Of a stretch of DNA of 60,643 bases, positions 15,038 to 22,972 are shown piece after piece (within the stretch, counting starts at the first letter, position 1; each line of letters starts with the position of its first letter). The notes beneath the pieces were generated by a model that worked only from the letters and a program-made list of their open reading frames with translations, made no database searches and was not told the origin of the DNA. The DNA is from a virus: positions 1-60,643 of IMG/VR virus record IMGVR_UViG_3300042261_000916, one strand, 5' to 3'. The position numbers and the translations under genes are program-made.

Positions 15038-15979
15038 ATGGCCGGAATTAAGTGGACGAAAGAAGAAGATAATTTTTTATTAGAAAATTATGAAAATATG
15101 AATAAAGATAGTCTATTAGACAAATTAAATAATAGAACATGGAATGCTATAAAATTAAGAGCTGAAAAGTTTAGGATAAAAAGATATAACAATAGTAATA
15201 GATTGACAAACTTAAAAAATTTGTTAATAGATAACAATGAAACTTATTACTGGATAGGTTTTATAATGGCCGACGGACATATACATAATAATAATAGATT
15301 AAAAATAACATTGTCAATAAAAGACACTGATCATTTGAATAAATTTAAAAATTTTATAAAATATGAACATGATTTATCATTTGGGAATAACGATGGGCAT
15401 GATAATGTTACAATTAATATAATGGATATGAAATACGTAAAATTGTTATGTGAAAAGTTTAATATTAAACAAAACAAAACATATAATGAGTGTGATATTA
15501 AGTCGGTTAAAGAAAAAAATTTATTACTGAGCCTTATTGTCGGATTTATAGATGGTGATGGTTCTATAAAAAATCAGAATAAAAGAAAAGATTTCCAATT
15601 AAGAGTAAAATGTCATAAGAATTGGTTCAATAATTTGGAATATATTTTGTATTCAATACAAAGAATAACAAATGAAAAATGTGATACAGAAGTAAAATAT
15701 ACAAAGGATAAAAGATATGCCTTGTTTAGTATAACAAGTACTTCTGTTCTTAAAAAATTAAAAAAAGAAGTATTGGAATTAAATATTCCTTTTATGAAAA
15801 GGAAATGGGATGTTATAAATGAAAATTACGAGACTTTTTATGAAAGAAAAAGAAAAAGAATAAATCAATACATATCTATAATAAAAAGTGAACCATACTT
15901 AAAAATAAAAGACATTGCTAAAATAATGAATTTATCAGAAGAGGCTATTTACAAATACAAAAGAGAATTAAAAAAGTAA
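15038..15979 (+). CDS. LAGLIDADG homing endonuclease with N-terminal SANT/Myb-like helix bundle
   Basis: 313 residues. The N-terminal 45 residues (KWTKEEDNFLLENYENMN...RTWNAIKLRAEKFRI) are a Myb/SANT-like DNA-binding module common in homing enzymes. Two LAGLIDADG helices follow: YYWIGFIMADGHI near residue 70 and LIVGFIDGDGSI near 170, each with its acidic catalytic residue. A C-terminal helix-turn-helix (LKIKDIAKIMNLSEEAIYKYKRE) resembles the NUMOD type. This is a single-chain enzyme and looks intact. It is a free-standing selfish element between two operons. Confidence 0.9.
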   Translation: MAGIKWTKEEDNFLLENYENMNKDSLLDKLNNRTWNAIKLRAEKFRIKRYNNSNRLTNLKNLLIDNNETYYWIGFIMADGHIHNNNRLKITLSIKDTDHLNKFKNFIKYEHDLSFGNNDGHDNVTINIMDMKYVKLLCEKFNIKQNKTYNECDIKSVKEKNLLLSLIVGFIDGDGSIKNQNKRKDFQLRVKCHKNWFNNLEYILYSIQRITNEKCDTEVKYTKDKRYALFSITSTSVLKKLKKEVLELNIPFMKRKWDVINENYETFYERKRKRINQYISIIKSEPYLKIKDIAKIMNLSEEAIYKYKRELKK

Positions 15980-15983
15980 TTTA

Positions 15984-16000
15984 TTTATTTTAATATATAG
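15984..16000 (+). promoter_or_regulatory. AATATATAG promoter-like element
   Basis: TTATTTTAATATATAG lies 20 nt before the gene at 16021. Confidence 0.45.
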
Positions 16001-16020
16001 TAAAAAACAACATTTTGTTT

Positions 16021-16659
16021 ATGCCACACATTAAGAGATTTGAAAAGTTCAATAATAACTCATCTGCTAGTTGGGTTGATAATGATTCTGTGAGAAAAAT
16101 TGTAGAATCCATGAAACCAGAAAATAGTGAATCTGGTAGTTTTAAAATTGCTTTAAAAGGATTTAATTCACAATATAAAACTAAAAATAAAGAACAAAAA
16201 ATAAACGAATCTTTTAATGCGGTTAACTGGGCAGACATGAACTTAATTCAAGAAGTTTTATATAGAATGGATCCAAGAATGTGTAATAGGTCAGAAAGTT
16301 ATAAAAAAGATCTCAAAATATTTTTAGAAAAAATAAATTCTTTCAATAAATTAAATGAACAATTTTCACACGCTGAATGGGTTGATGTGTATCTTTTACA
16401 AGAAGTAATTGATAATATGAAAAGCAGTAAAACACATAACGGGGAAGAATTTAAAAAAGATTTAAGAGCGTTTAACGTCGATTATAAGTATCAATCCAGT
16501 AGGTTTCCATCAACACTTGGTAAAAGAGTAGCAGATTGGGTAGATTCTGATTTGGTACAAGATGTTATAGATAGAATGAATCCTCACAATAATCCAAGAT
16601 GTGAAGAATATAAAGCAAAATTAAAGGAATTTGTAGAACAATATGATAAAGTCTTTTGA
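16021..16659 (+). CDS. Four-repeat helical protein, head-cargo candidate
   Basis: About 212 residues. The ATG at 16021 gives MPHIKRFEKFNNN, signal-like; an ATG at 16015 is also in frame. The protein is built from four related units of about 45 residues. Each unit begins [SNA]xW[VA]D and continues LxQEV[IL]DxM, a Pro-containing turn, E[ES][YF]K-x-[DK]L and F[NLV]xxY. Units start near residues 15, 65, 112 and 170. No known domain was recognised. Likely a small scaffold or internal head protein. The end overlaps the next gene by 17 nt. Confidence 0.65.
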   Translation: MPHIKRFEKFNNNSSASWVDNDSVRKIVESMKPENSESGSFKIALKGFNSQYKTKNKEQKINESFNAVNWADMNLIQEVLYRMDPRMCNRSESYKKDLKIFLEKINSFNKLNEQFSHAEWVDVYLLQEVIDNMKSSKTHNGEEFKKDLRAFNVDYKYQSSRFPSTLGKRVADWVDSDLVQDVIDRMNPHNNPRCEEYKAKLKEFVEQYDKVF

Positions 16660-17053
16660 TCAATTTTTATTAGAAACAGCTGCAGTACCAAAATTTATTA
16701 AGCCTGAAAAACTTCCAAAAGTTGCTGAAATGGAAGGTAGAGGATATAGAGTAGCTACATTATCAGATGGAGAAAAATATGCTTTTAGCAAAGATTATGT
16801 AGAACAAGATGATATTTATTGGTTAGGACAAAATACACCAGAATATCAATACGGTATAAAATATATTGCTACTCCTTATATAATATCAAATAAAAAGAAT
16901 TTGCCATTCTATTCCATTTATAGTAAATGTGATCCTTCACCAACAGATCATCAGAAGAAAGTTTTAGCTCAAAGAGAGAAGGAAAACGCGGCTAAACAGA
17001 AAGAACTTCAAAAAACTATAAAAGGTGAAAAAAGACCTAGAAAGAGAAAATAA
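16643..17053 (+). CDS. Head-cargo candidate with targeting-like N-terminus and basic tail
   Basis: 136 residues. MIKSFDQFLLETAAVPK fits the N-terminal signal with a predicted FLLE/T cut. The middle (GYRVATLSDGEKYAFSKDYVEQDDIYWLG) is strand-rich and the C-terminus is very basic (KGEKRPRKRK), suited to DNA contact inside the capsid. There is no DPYGEEDW tag. It is the last plus-strand gene before the convergent minus operon. Only one base separates the two stop regions, and no terminator hairpin was seen. Confidence 0.6.
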   Translation: MIKSFDQFLLETAAVPKFIKPEKLPKVAEMEGRGYRVATLSDGEKYAFSKDYVEQDDIYWLGQNTPEYQYGIKYIATPYIISNKKNLPFYSIYSKCDPSPTDHQKKVLAQREKENAAKQKELQKTIKGEKRPRKRK

Positions 17054-17686
17054 TTAAATATTGAATATATTTGCGTTAGGATCAAATAATTCCCTAGTTT
17101 TCGTAAACATTCTTTCTAAATCCATATTCTGTTTTTCTATATCTCTTTCAGATAATTCTCCATTCGACTCATCTTCCCATTCTTCTTCGCCGTATGGATC
17201 ATTCTCAGAATAAACTCTTTTAATTTCTTTAATCTTAAATGGTGGTTTAATACTACCATAAAATGATGGAACATGATCTTCGAGATCAAGCAGGTAGCGA
17301 ACATGGTGTATTACAAGATTTTTGTCTTCTATGGTATTTACTCCATGTCCATCTCTTTTTAATGTATTAAATCTATGTTCTCTTAATATATTTGTTAACC
17401 AATCATAATCTAGTTTATCTATTTCTAATCTAAACATTGGATCTCCATCTATTCTAGAGAATCCAATAAATTCAATCCAGTTTATTCTTTCTTTTCCACC
17501 GTTATGTTTATTTTCAAATAATTTAGGTTCAGCTTCTCCGTCTCTATCAAGAAGAATGAAACTTCTTCTTGATATTCCACCTAATTGTTCTTTAATGTCG
17601 AAATATTCTAATTGTTCACGAATATTTTTCCTAAATTGAGCAGCTTTACCTTTCCAATCTAATGATATTTTTATTATTGTTGCCAT
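17054..17686 (-). CDS. Tagged protein of the minus-strand operon
   Basis: 210 residues from the ATG at 17686 (MATIIKISLDWKG). A longer frame reaching 17746 overlaps the upstream tag gene and is unlikely. The extended tag EIKRVYSENDPYGEEEWEDE lies at about residues 155-174, leaving a 35-residue helical tail (FTKTRELFDPNANIFNI). The upstream part contains strands (RSFILLDRDGEAEPKLF, NWIEFIGFSRI) but no recognised domain. The KR-hydrophobic-[YF]-S-E run before the tag recurs in the genes at 1507, 20657 and 34705. Confidence 0.6.
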   Translation of the reverse strand: MATIIKISLDWKGKAAQFRKNIREQLEYFDIKEQLGGISRRSFILLDRDGEAEPKLFENKHNGGKERINWIEFIGFSRIDGDPMFRLEIDKLDYDWLTNILREHRFNTLKRDGHGVNTIEDKNLVIHHVRYLLDLEDHVPSFYGSIKPPFKIKEIKRVYSENDPYGEEEWEDESNGELSERDIEKQNMDLERMFTKTRELFDPNANIFNI

Positions 17687-17687
17687 A

Positions 17688-18170
17688 TTAATTATCCCAA
17701 TTTTCTTCCCCGTATGGATCAAGTACAGGTATGAACTTTTGACCAACTGGTTTTATATCTTTTGTGAAATTTTCTAAATAACAAACTAATCTATTTAATC
17801 TTTCTTTTTTTGCTTCTAATCTTCTAGATATTTTTTTATGCCTTTCTATTCTTCGGCTTGTCATAAATAAATATCCTGTAAATTTACGATTAGAATCTTG
17901 TAGTTCTATAAATATATCTCTTAATTCCATTGCTATAACATTATAGGAATCGTAAATCTGACGGCTATTCGCTCCATATTCACCACGTATTGCTTTGGTG
18001 CTTATAGGTTGTAATTTATCAGCAATCACACGAATTGAATCAGATATAGAATCATATCTATCTTCAGTTTGCCTGTTTCTATAATGTCCTTGAACAGTTA
18101 AAATATAAAAGGGGAACTTGAAATAATTTTTGAAACTATTCCATTTCCTTTTTATGTCATTCCATTTCAT
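17688..18170 (-). CDS. Tagged helical protein
   Basis: 160 residues. Two long amphipathic helical stretches (SISDSIRVIADKLQPI, then RRIERHKKISRRLEAKKERL) suggest a helical bundle or coiled coil. The C-terminus is PVLDPYGEENWDN. No enzyme motif. It is followed after 1 nt by the next tagged gene. Could be a scaffold or core-type component. Confidence 0.6.
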   Translation of the reverse strand: MKWNDIKRKWNSFKNYFKFPFYILTVQGHYRNRQTEDRYDSISDSIRVIADKLQPISTKAIRGEYGANSRQIYDSYNVIAMELRDIFIELQDSNRKFTGYLFMTSRRIERHKKISRRLEAKKERLNRLVCYLENFTKDIKPVGQKFIPVLDPYGEENWDN

Positions 18171-18194
18171 TTTTATTTAGATTAAAAGTCTATA

Positions 18195-18527
18195 TTATTC
18201 CCAATTCTCCTCTCCATATGGATCTAATTCGTTATAAACTCTTGGTTTTGGATTATACACATCTTCTAAAACATTACTCATAAGATTTTTAAATCCTCTT
18301 GGTTTGCCTCCCATGATAATGGGAGTTTTATTTAACATGTGTTTTTCATAACTATCTGTTTTAATTATTCCAACGCAAAAATCACTCAAGCTAGCTCTAG
18401 TTATGGAATCTTGAATATCTTGATTCGATATTAAATCGGTATAATCTACAATATAAGGATTATAGAAAATATCTTCTTTCCCTGATGGAACTCCTTGATT
18501 TGATGTTATTATAGGCAAATTATTCAT
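18195..18527 (-). CDS. Small tagged protein
   Basis: 110 residues from the ATG at 18527 (MNNLPIITSNQG), which overlaps the end of the previous tagged gene by 8 nt; an upstream in-frame ATG at 18554 is less likely. The protein ends NELDPYGEENWE, so the tag is exactly C-terminal. The rest (NPYIVDYTDLISNQDIQDSI, MGGKPRGFKNLMSN) shows no recognised family. Confidence 0.6.
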   Translation of the reverse strand: MNNLPIITSNQGVPSGKEDIFYNPYIVDYTDLISNQDIQDSITRASLSDFCVGIIKTDSYEKHMLNKTPIIMGGKPRGFKNLMSNVLEDVYNPKPRVYNELDPYGEENWE

Positions 18528-18870
18528 CCCATACCTCTTCTTCAAATGGGTCAATACTTTTTAAATTTTTCCTTATGGCTCTTACTTTATCAGGATCATC
18601 TATAAAATCATTTAGTTTCTTTTCTAATAATTTTATTAATTTCTTGCTTTCTTCCAATTCTTTTTCTAATTGATCTATCTTATCGCTACTGGTATAAGCC
18701 TTGTATGTTGTTGAATATTGATAATCATTCCAACTAGTATCTGTTCCAGTGGTTGTTGTTGACCAATATGATATTCCAGCAGTGATTGAGCTTCCTGATG
18801 TTGATGAGGTGCCACTTTTAGTGGTATAACCTATATACACATTATCTTTATATGTACCTAATTTTTTCAT
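18520..18870 (-). CDS. Ser/Thr-rich coiled-coil protein with divergent tag DPFEEEVW
   Basis: 116 residues: a low-complexity Ser/Thr/Gly/Tyr-rich N-terminal half (TTKSGTSSTSGSSITAG), then a coiled coil at about residues 62-92 (IDQLEKELEESKKLIKLLEK), then DDPDKVRAIRKNLKSIDPFEEEVWDE. The order of coiled coil, then [DN]DPD, then a basic stretch, then tag is shared with the protein at 20875-21798. This is the most divergent tag in the window (Tyr to Phe, Gly to Glu). It suggests which positions tolerate change. Confidence 0.6.
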   Translation of the reverse strand: MKKLGTYKDNVYIGYTTKSGTSSTSGSSITAGISYWSTTTTGTDTSWNDYQYSTTYKAYTSSDKIDQLEKELEESKKLIKLLEKKLNDFIDDPDKVRAIRKNLKSIDPFEEEVWDE

Positions 18871-18872
18871 AA

Positions 18873-19016
18873 TTAATTCTCCTCTTCGAACTCTGATATT
18901 TCAGGTTCTATATAATTTTTTTCATCTGGGAGTTTATTCTTATCGTTTTTCATTTTGATAAGAATGATAGCCATCAAAAATAAAATTAATGCTAGAAAAA
19001 TAATAAAACTTGTCAT
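18873..19016 (-). CDS. Small single-pass membrane protein
   Basis: 47 residues: MTSFIIFLALILFLMAIILI is one transmembrane segment, followed by a short basic then acidic tail ending SEFEEEN. The tail looks like a decayed version of the tag's SExDPYGEEN. A rare good ribosome-binding site (AAAGGAGGAATC) precedes the ATG by about 6 nt. Function unknown; it could be a holin-accessory or membrane anchor, but nothing shows this. Confidence 0.6.
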   Translation of the reverse strand: MTSFIIFLALILFLMAIILIKMKNDKNKLPDEKNYIEPEISEFEEEN

Positions 19017-19029
19017 AATGATTCCTCCT

Positions 19030-19524
19030 TTATTTACACATTTTTTTGATTTCTGTTATTATATTATAATAAAATTCTCTAAGTCCATAAGATATTTTAA
19101 TCTCAGGTCTTGCTAATCTTGTTTGTATTTCTACATCTTCTTTTCTTTCATATTCTTCGTCTATTCCTACTACAATAATTTTGTCTGTAGAATTTCCCCA
19201 TTTTCCTAATTCATATAATACTATAGGGTTTAATGATCCTTTAGAAAACCAAAAAACAATTATATCCGATTCTTTCATTCTATTGTATTCCCACACAATT
19301 TGTCTTTCTGATTCCTCTTTTATATGTATAGGAAAATATGCTCTTCTTGGATTATAAACTATAACATCACATAAATAATCGTGATTTTTACTTTCACTAT
19401 CTTTTAATAATCTTTCAATAATATCAGATTGCCAATCTGGACAGTTGGTAATATCACCAGCCAAAAACAATTTTATAGGTTCATTTATCTTTATTTCTTC
19501 GGGTGCTGTGACAAATCTTATCAT
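19030..19524 (-). CDS. Nucleoside 2-deoxyribosyltransferase-like protein
   Basis: 164 residues. LFLAGDITNCPDWQ near residue 19, then VIVYNPRRAYFP, QIVWEYNRMKESDIIVFWF and PIVLYELGKWG match the nucleoside 2-deoxyribosyltransferase-like family common in phages. The Glu of LYELG would be the nucleophile, and DIIVFWF forms the central strand. These enzymes exchange or hydrolyse N-glycosidic bonds of deoxynucleosides in salvage. The start overlaps the upstream gene by 4 nt. Confidence 0.8.
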   Translation of the reverse strand: MIRFVTAPEEIKINEPIKLFLAGDITNCPDWQSDIIERLLKDSESKNHDYLCDVIVYNPRRAYFPIHIKEESERQIVWEYNRMKESDIIVFWFSKGSLNPIVLYELGKWGNSTDKIIVVGIDEEYERKEDVEIQTRLARPEIKISYGLREFYYNIITEIKKMCK

Positions 19525-19820
19525 TCTTCTTTCAATGCGCTTTTTATTGATTCAGTAACGTCCGGTATAGTTTGAGCTCTTTCGAGAAATTTAACGTTAA
19601 TGTAATCAATTCTGTTTCCCGGAATAAATTTTTTATGATCTTCATGTTCAATTAAAACACCAAAAGAAGTAATTTTTCCAAGATATGTTTCTAGAGCATA
19701 TTCTTCGCATTCTAAGTGGTGGTATATTGGATCTGAAGGACCATTGATTTTATTCCCATTCGTTAGTTCTATTTCTAGACCTTTTGTTTTCAAATGTATT
19801 TCTAATTCGTATGTGTTCAT
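19521..19820 (-). CDS. Unknown small protein
   Basis: 99 residues, acidic, strand-rich (YELEIHLKTKGLEIELTNG, YLGKITSFGVLIEHEDHKKFIPGNRIDYINV), consistent with a small barrel such as an Sm-like or SH3-like fold. It has 4-nt overlaps with both neighbours, so it is tightly coupled within the operon. No family recognised. Confidence 0.55.
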   Translation of the reverse strand: MNTYELEIHLKTKGLEIELTNGNKINGPSDPIYHHLECEEYALETYLGKITSFGVLIEHEDHKKFIPGNRIDYINVKFLERAQTIPDVTESIKSALKEE

Positions 19821-20026
19821 GGTTGTGATTTATTTTCTTCTTCAAGATCTCCTAAAAGAACGACCTTGAAATGATTTATAGAGAAGTGACGGGCGTTGAC
19901 TAGAAAACTTTTATCATCGTCTAGTAAAATAGTGTCACCAGCTGCCGGTATTATATAAGATTCATACTCTTGAATAATATCGCCATCGTAATTCATCAAC
20001 ATAATTTTATAATCTTCTCTGTGCAT
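19817..20026 (-). CDS. Unknown small barrel-like protein
   Basis: 69 residues (MHREDYKIMLMNYDGDIIQ...AAGDTILLDDDKSFLVNARHFSINHFKVVLLGDLEEE), with the strand pattern of a short SH3-like domain. It overlaps the downstream gene by 4 nt. Function unknown. Confidence 0.5.
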   Translation of the reverse strand: MHREDYKIMLMNYDGDIIQEYESYIIPAAGDTILLDDDKSFLVNARHFSINHFKVVLLGDLEEENKSQP

Positions 20027-20053
20027 TCCTATTTTTTTATTTTTTATATCTTT

Positions 20054-20266
20054 TTAAGATACGTTTGTTTCTATTTTTTTATCCTCTTTCTTTTTTCTCG
20101 GTTTTCTTGGTTTTGTCAAACAAACATAATCTGTTATAGCTTTTTCCATAATACAATCCATACAATATATTACTCTATACGAGTCGTGTCTATTTACCCA
20201 GTATGATTCTTTATCTGGAAATTCTTTTAAACAGCTAAAACATATATTATCACTTCTTTTTGCCAT
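20054..20266 (-). CDS. Small zinc-finger protein
   Basis: 70 residues with CxxC near residue 10 (NICFSCLKEF) and a second CxxC near 33 (VIYCMDCIMEK), followed by a basic tail (PRKPRKKKEDKK). This fits a four-Cys treble-clef or zinc-ribbon finger binding nucleic acid or protein. No known family was assigned. Confidence 0.6.
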   Translation of the reverse strand: MAKRSDNICFSCLKEFPDKESYWVNRHDSYRVIYCMDCIMEKAITDYVCLTKPRKPRKKKEDKKIETNVS

Positions 20267-20274
20267 GATTTATT

Positions 20275-20430
20275 TTAATTTAATGGTCCATAATAACATT
20301 CTTCACTCTTTTTCCCCTGTAATTTTTCAGATACCCAAGTCCAACTCACAACCATGATATATACTATGAAAATAACAATAGATATTAATCCAAGAGCTGC
20401 GATGTTCAAAATATTAAATATCGTTCTCAT
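20275..20430 (-). CDS. Small membrane protein
   Basis: 51 residues (MRTIFNILNIAALGLISIVI...). One transmembrane segment at about residues 4-29 is followed by a short polar tail ending CYYGPLN. It overlaps the next membrane-protein gene by 4 nt. The pair of adjacent small membrane proteins could serve in lysis or membrane remodelling; no motif confirms this. Confidence 0.55.
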   Translation of the reverse strand: MRTIFNILNIAALGLISIVIFIVYIMVVSWTWVSEKLQGKKSEECYYGPLN

Positions 20431-20654
20431 AATAATTTACTTAAATAATGTATAAAACTAGCAAAATATGGATATACCATATACATGAAATAACATAATC
20501 CTGTTATAACCATATATAACATGAAAATAAATAACCAATTTATGGTCATCCATCTTGGAAATTTATTTTCTATGTTTTTATAATAAATAATTGAAACTAT
20601 TATAGATAATAATAACAGTATTGTACCTATTCCTCCAACTATTAAATGTATCAT
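20427..20654 (-). CDS. Small two-helix membrane protein
   Basis: 75 residues from the ATG at 20654 (MIHLIVGGIGTILLLLSIIV), chosen because it falls just after the upstream stop; the frame stays open further. Two transmembrane segments (about residues 3-24 and 37-66) are separated by a basic loop (YKNIENKFPRW). A holin-like topology is possible. Function unproven. Confidence 0.55.
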   Translation of the reverse strand: MIHLIVGGIGTILLLLSIIVSIIYYKNIENKFPRWMTINWLFIFMLYMVITGLCYFMYMVYPYFASFIHYLSKLL

Positions 20655-20656
20655 AA

Positions 20657-20887
20657 TTAATTCTCCCAACATTCTTCGCCATAGGGATCTAATTCGCTAA
20701 AGACTCTTTTGATCTCTTTGGTGTTTTTATTGTTTATATAATTTTCTAGATTTTCTAGAATGTTTCTATTAATCTCCTCAGTTAGAATTTTTTCAAGCCT
20801 TTCGCTAATATCTATGCCAAAAGATTTTAGATCTTCTACTTGTTCTCTTGTAAATTTACAATTTAATTGTCTTTCTATCGTTCCCAA
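20657..20887 (-). CDS. Small tagged protein
   Basis: 76 residues: a helical N-terminal part (REQVEDLKSFGIDISERLEKIL) and the extended C-terminal signature EIKRVFSELDPYGEECWEN. It is among the smallest tagged proteins, so the tag makes up about an eighth of it. The [EL]IKRV[YF]SE lead-in matches those at 17054 and 34705. It overlaps the upstream tagged gene by 13 nt. Confidence 0.6.
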   Translation of the reverse strand: MGTIERQLNCKFTREQVEDLKSFGIDISERLEKILTEEINRNILENLENYINNKNTKEIKRVFSELDPYGEECWEN

Positions 20888-21798
20888 TTTTCTTCGTCGT
20901 AAGGGTCTAGTTCCTTACGACGTTTATATTCATCAGGATCATTTTCGATTAAATTAATTTTAGCTTTTAATTTTTTATTATCGTTTTCTAGATTGTTTAT
21001 TATAAACTGAAATCTCTTTTTCTCTCCATCGTGATTCTTAACAAAGGCAGTATTCCTTTTTTCTAATTCGGATATTTTCTCCCAAAGTTTGCCTATTTGT
21101 TTATCTTTTTCGTCTATATCTGATTTACTAAGAGTGAATGTTTTTGTTGTAAAATTGGTTTTTGGTTCTGTTGTTTTAGATTTTCCAGAATCCCAACCGG
21201 GGTATTCCCACCAACGATCATCATTCCATTGTGTACCAGTTTCACTCGGAGTTGATGTTTTTCCAACACCTTTTGGTTGATCAAATATATTTGGATGTTT
21301 TTCATTCCATTCCTTTTCAGTGTACCTACGATAAATATCAGTCCACTCTGTACTCGAATATGTTTTTTTATCGCTTTCTTCCCAATCTTTTTCTGCTTTT
21401 TCTAATTTTTGTTTAATTTCCGACCAATAACCTTCTTTTTTCTCACTATCTTTCCAATCCTTCTCTGCTTCTTCTAATCTTTTCCTTTCTTCTCCAGATA
21501 ATTCTATTTTCTTTTTATTACTGTTGGTCGCGACCTGATTTTGCCACCAATATTCAGATTCGGGCATATATATTCCAGCAGTCTTTAATGGGACTTTCAA
21601 TTCGGGAGAATCTGTATTTTTAATAAAATCATAACCTACTTTTTTTTCGGGCAATTTCTCACCATTTAGTTCTTTGAACCAAGATGGTAATTTATCAATA
21701 AAAGCCGGTTTACTTTCAGGTTCTTTTTGTTCTTCTTCTTTTTTTGGATGAAGATATGGTTCTTTTTCATCCAAAGTGGTTTCAATTTCTTCATTCAT
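20875..21798 (-). CDS. Tagged charged coiled-coil protein (scaffold-like)
   Basis: 307 residues from the ATG at 21798; an in-frame TTG at 21807 is ignored. It is highly charged, with a repeat of about 30 residues rich in EKDWKDSEKK / AEKDWEESDKK near positions 110-150, a Trp/Gly/Thr-rich middle, and a coiled coil near 235-290 (QIGKLWEKISELEKR, FIINNLENDNKKLKAK). It ends KELDPYDEENWER (Gly to Asp in the tag). This composition is typical of phage core/scaffold proteins such as T4 gp22, but there is no sequence match I can name. Confidence 0.6.
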   Translation of the reverse strand: MNEEIETTLDEKEPYLHPKKEEEQKEPESKPAFIDKLPSWFKELNGEKLPEKKVGYDFIKNTDSPELKVPLKTAGIYMPESEYWWQNQVATNSNKKKIELSGEERKRLEEAEKDWKDSEKKEGYWSEIKQKLEKAEKDWEESDKKTYSSTEWTDIYRRYTEKEWNEKHPNIFDQPKGVGKTSTPSETGTQWNDDRWWEYPGWDSGKSKTTEPKTNFTTKTFTLSKSDIDEKDKQIGKLWEKISELEKRNTAFVKNHDGEKKRFQFIINNLENDNKKLKAKINLIENDPDEYKRRKELDPYDEENWER

Positions 21799-21799
21799 T

Positions 21800-22408
21800 T
21801 TATACAAAATTTTTAGTTAACTCTGGATCAATATCTTTACCTTCTTCAAATAATTCATTAATTTTTCTGTGTTTCTCTATTACCTTTTCAATTGGTAATT
21901 TAATTAATTCCTCATTATCAATAATTTCTTCTCCTTTAGATAGAAGATCTCTTGATGCCTGCACAGCAATACAATGATCACTCTGATGAACAGAGTAATA
22001 TAATGAAAGTAAATAATTTGGATCTACCACGTTCCAACCCTTTACTGTAATATTTGGAACTTCTTTTTTGAACATGTCAATAACAATCTTTTTATCGTCT
22101 TGAATTTTCTCATAACGAATAAAAGTATTGTTGTCATATTTGGTTTTCATTCTATAAAAACCTAAACTTGTCAACTTTAGTTGAACAACGGTGAAATTTT
22201 CAGGTGGAACAAAAATATCAATATCCTTATGATCATGGATATGCTTATATTCAGTATGAGCAGGGGATATAAAATGCCATGCCCATCCACCGGATAATAC
22301 CACGAGTTCCCTAATATTTTCAAGGATCTCTATTTGAGCATTTATCCAGTTGACGTCATATGTTTCACCATATCTCGTCGGATTATGTTTTTTAATTTTC
22401 TTTTTCAT
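21800..22408 (-). CDS. Nucleotidyltransferase-fold protein
   Basis: 202 residues. VVLSGGWAWHF near residue 36 and KDIDIFVPPENF near 62 form the GG...DxD signature of the polymerase-beta-type nucleotidyltransferase superfamily. A later IVIDMFKKE near 110 could supply the third acidic residue. Relatives include MNT/AbiEii-type and aminoglycoside-type enzymes that add nucleotides to proteins, RNA or small molecules. The target is unknown. Stop and next start are 2 nt apart. Confidence 0.65.
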   Translation of the reverse strand: MKKKIKKHNPTRYGETYDVNWINAQIEILENIRELVVLSGGWAWHFISPAHTEYKHIHDHKDIDIFVPPENFTVVQLKLTSLGFYRMKTKYDNNTFIRYEKIQDDKKIVIDMFKKEVPNITVKGWNVVDPNYLLSLYYSVHQSDHCIAVQASRDLLSKGEEIIDNEELIKLPIEKVIEKHRKINELFEEGKDIDPELTKNFV

Positions 22409-22664
22409 TTAATTCTATTTTTTTAAGTGATAATTTTCTCAACGAACTTGCTCCTCCAAAAATATCACTTAATATAAAATACATTGATGGTAATTTCTTT
22501 TCTATTTTTTTAACAGCATGATTATAAGCCCTTAAATTTTTGTGATCAGGACTTATTAATTCTTTACGTGGAATTTTTTGTGACCACTTACACACACTAT
22601 TACAATAGAATTCTTGTTCTACTCTTAGCTTACGATGTAGTTTTATTAATTTTATTATTTTCAT
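22392..22664 (-). CDS. Unknown basic protein
   Basis: 90 residues, basic (MKIIKLIKLHRKLRVEQEF, KWSQKIPRKEL). Helical by appearance, with two Cys (FYCNSVCKW). No family recognised. It overlaps the nucleotidyltransferase gene by 17 nt. Confidence 0.5.
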   Translation of the reverse strand: MKIIKLIKLHRKLRVEQEFYCNSVCKWSQKIPRKELISPDHKNLRAYNHAVKKIEKKLPSMYFILSDIFGGASSLRKLSLKKIELNEKEN

Positions 22665-22972
22665 AATCTTCCGTGTCTCATTCTTTCTCTCTGATTATTA
22701 ATTATTTCCTGAATTCTATAAGCATCTTGTATATTAAATTTCTTCACAACGATTGGGTTGTCATTAAATCCGTTTATCACTATGGTTGTTCCTAGTAAAG
22801 AAGTATTGACTTCAACAGAAGTAACAGTATCAATAGCCATAGTAATTTTATCTTTATTTAAAAGATTCTTATTACGTTTTGAGTATCTGATATAGTTATC
22901 ATCTATTTCCAAAACGTAAGGAGTTAAGATTGGTCCAAGTCTTGTTACGTCTGATGTGAATCTATAATACAT
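22661..22972 (-). CDS. Bacterial PH-like domain protein
   Basis: 103 residues with the strand pattern YVLEIDDNYIRYSKRN, then DTVTSVEVNTSLLGTTIVINGF, then a C-terminal helix DAYRIQEIINNQ. This is the order of short bacterial PH-like domains, seven strands capped by a helix. Role unknown, possibly protein or lipid binding. Overlaps the downstream gene by 4 nt. Confidence 0.55.
   Translation of the reverse strand: MYYRFTSDVTRLGPILTPYVLEIDDNYIRYSKRNKNLLNKDKITMAIDTVTSVEVNTSLLGTTIVINGFNDNPIVVKKFNIQDAYRIQEIINNQRERMRHGRL

Noticed and set aside
18873-19016. SEFEEEN at the end of the small membrane protein as a full tag
   Set aside because: It lacks Pro, Tyr, Gly and Trp; noted only as a possible decayed copy.
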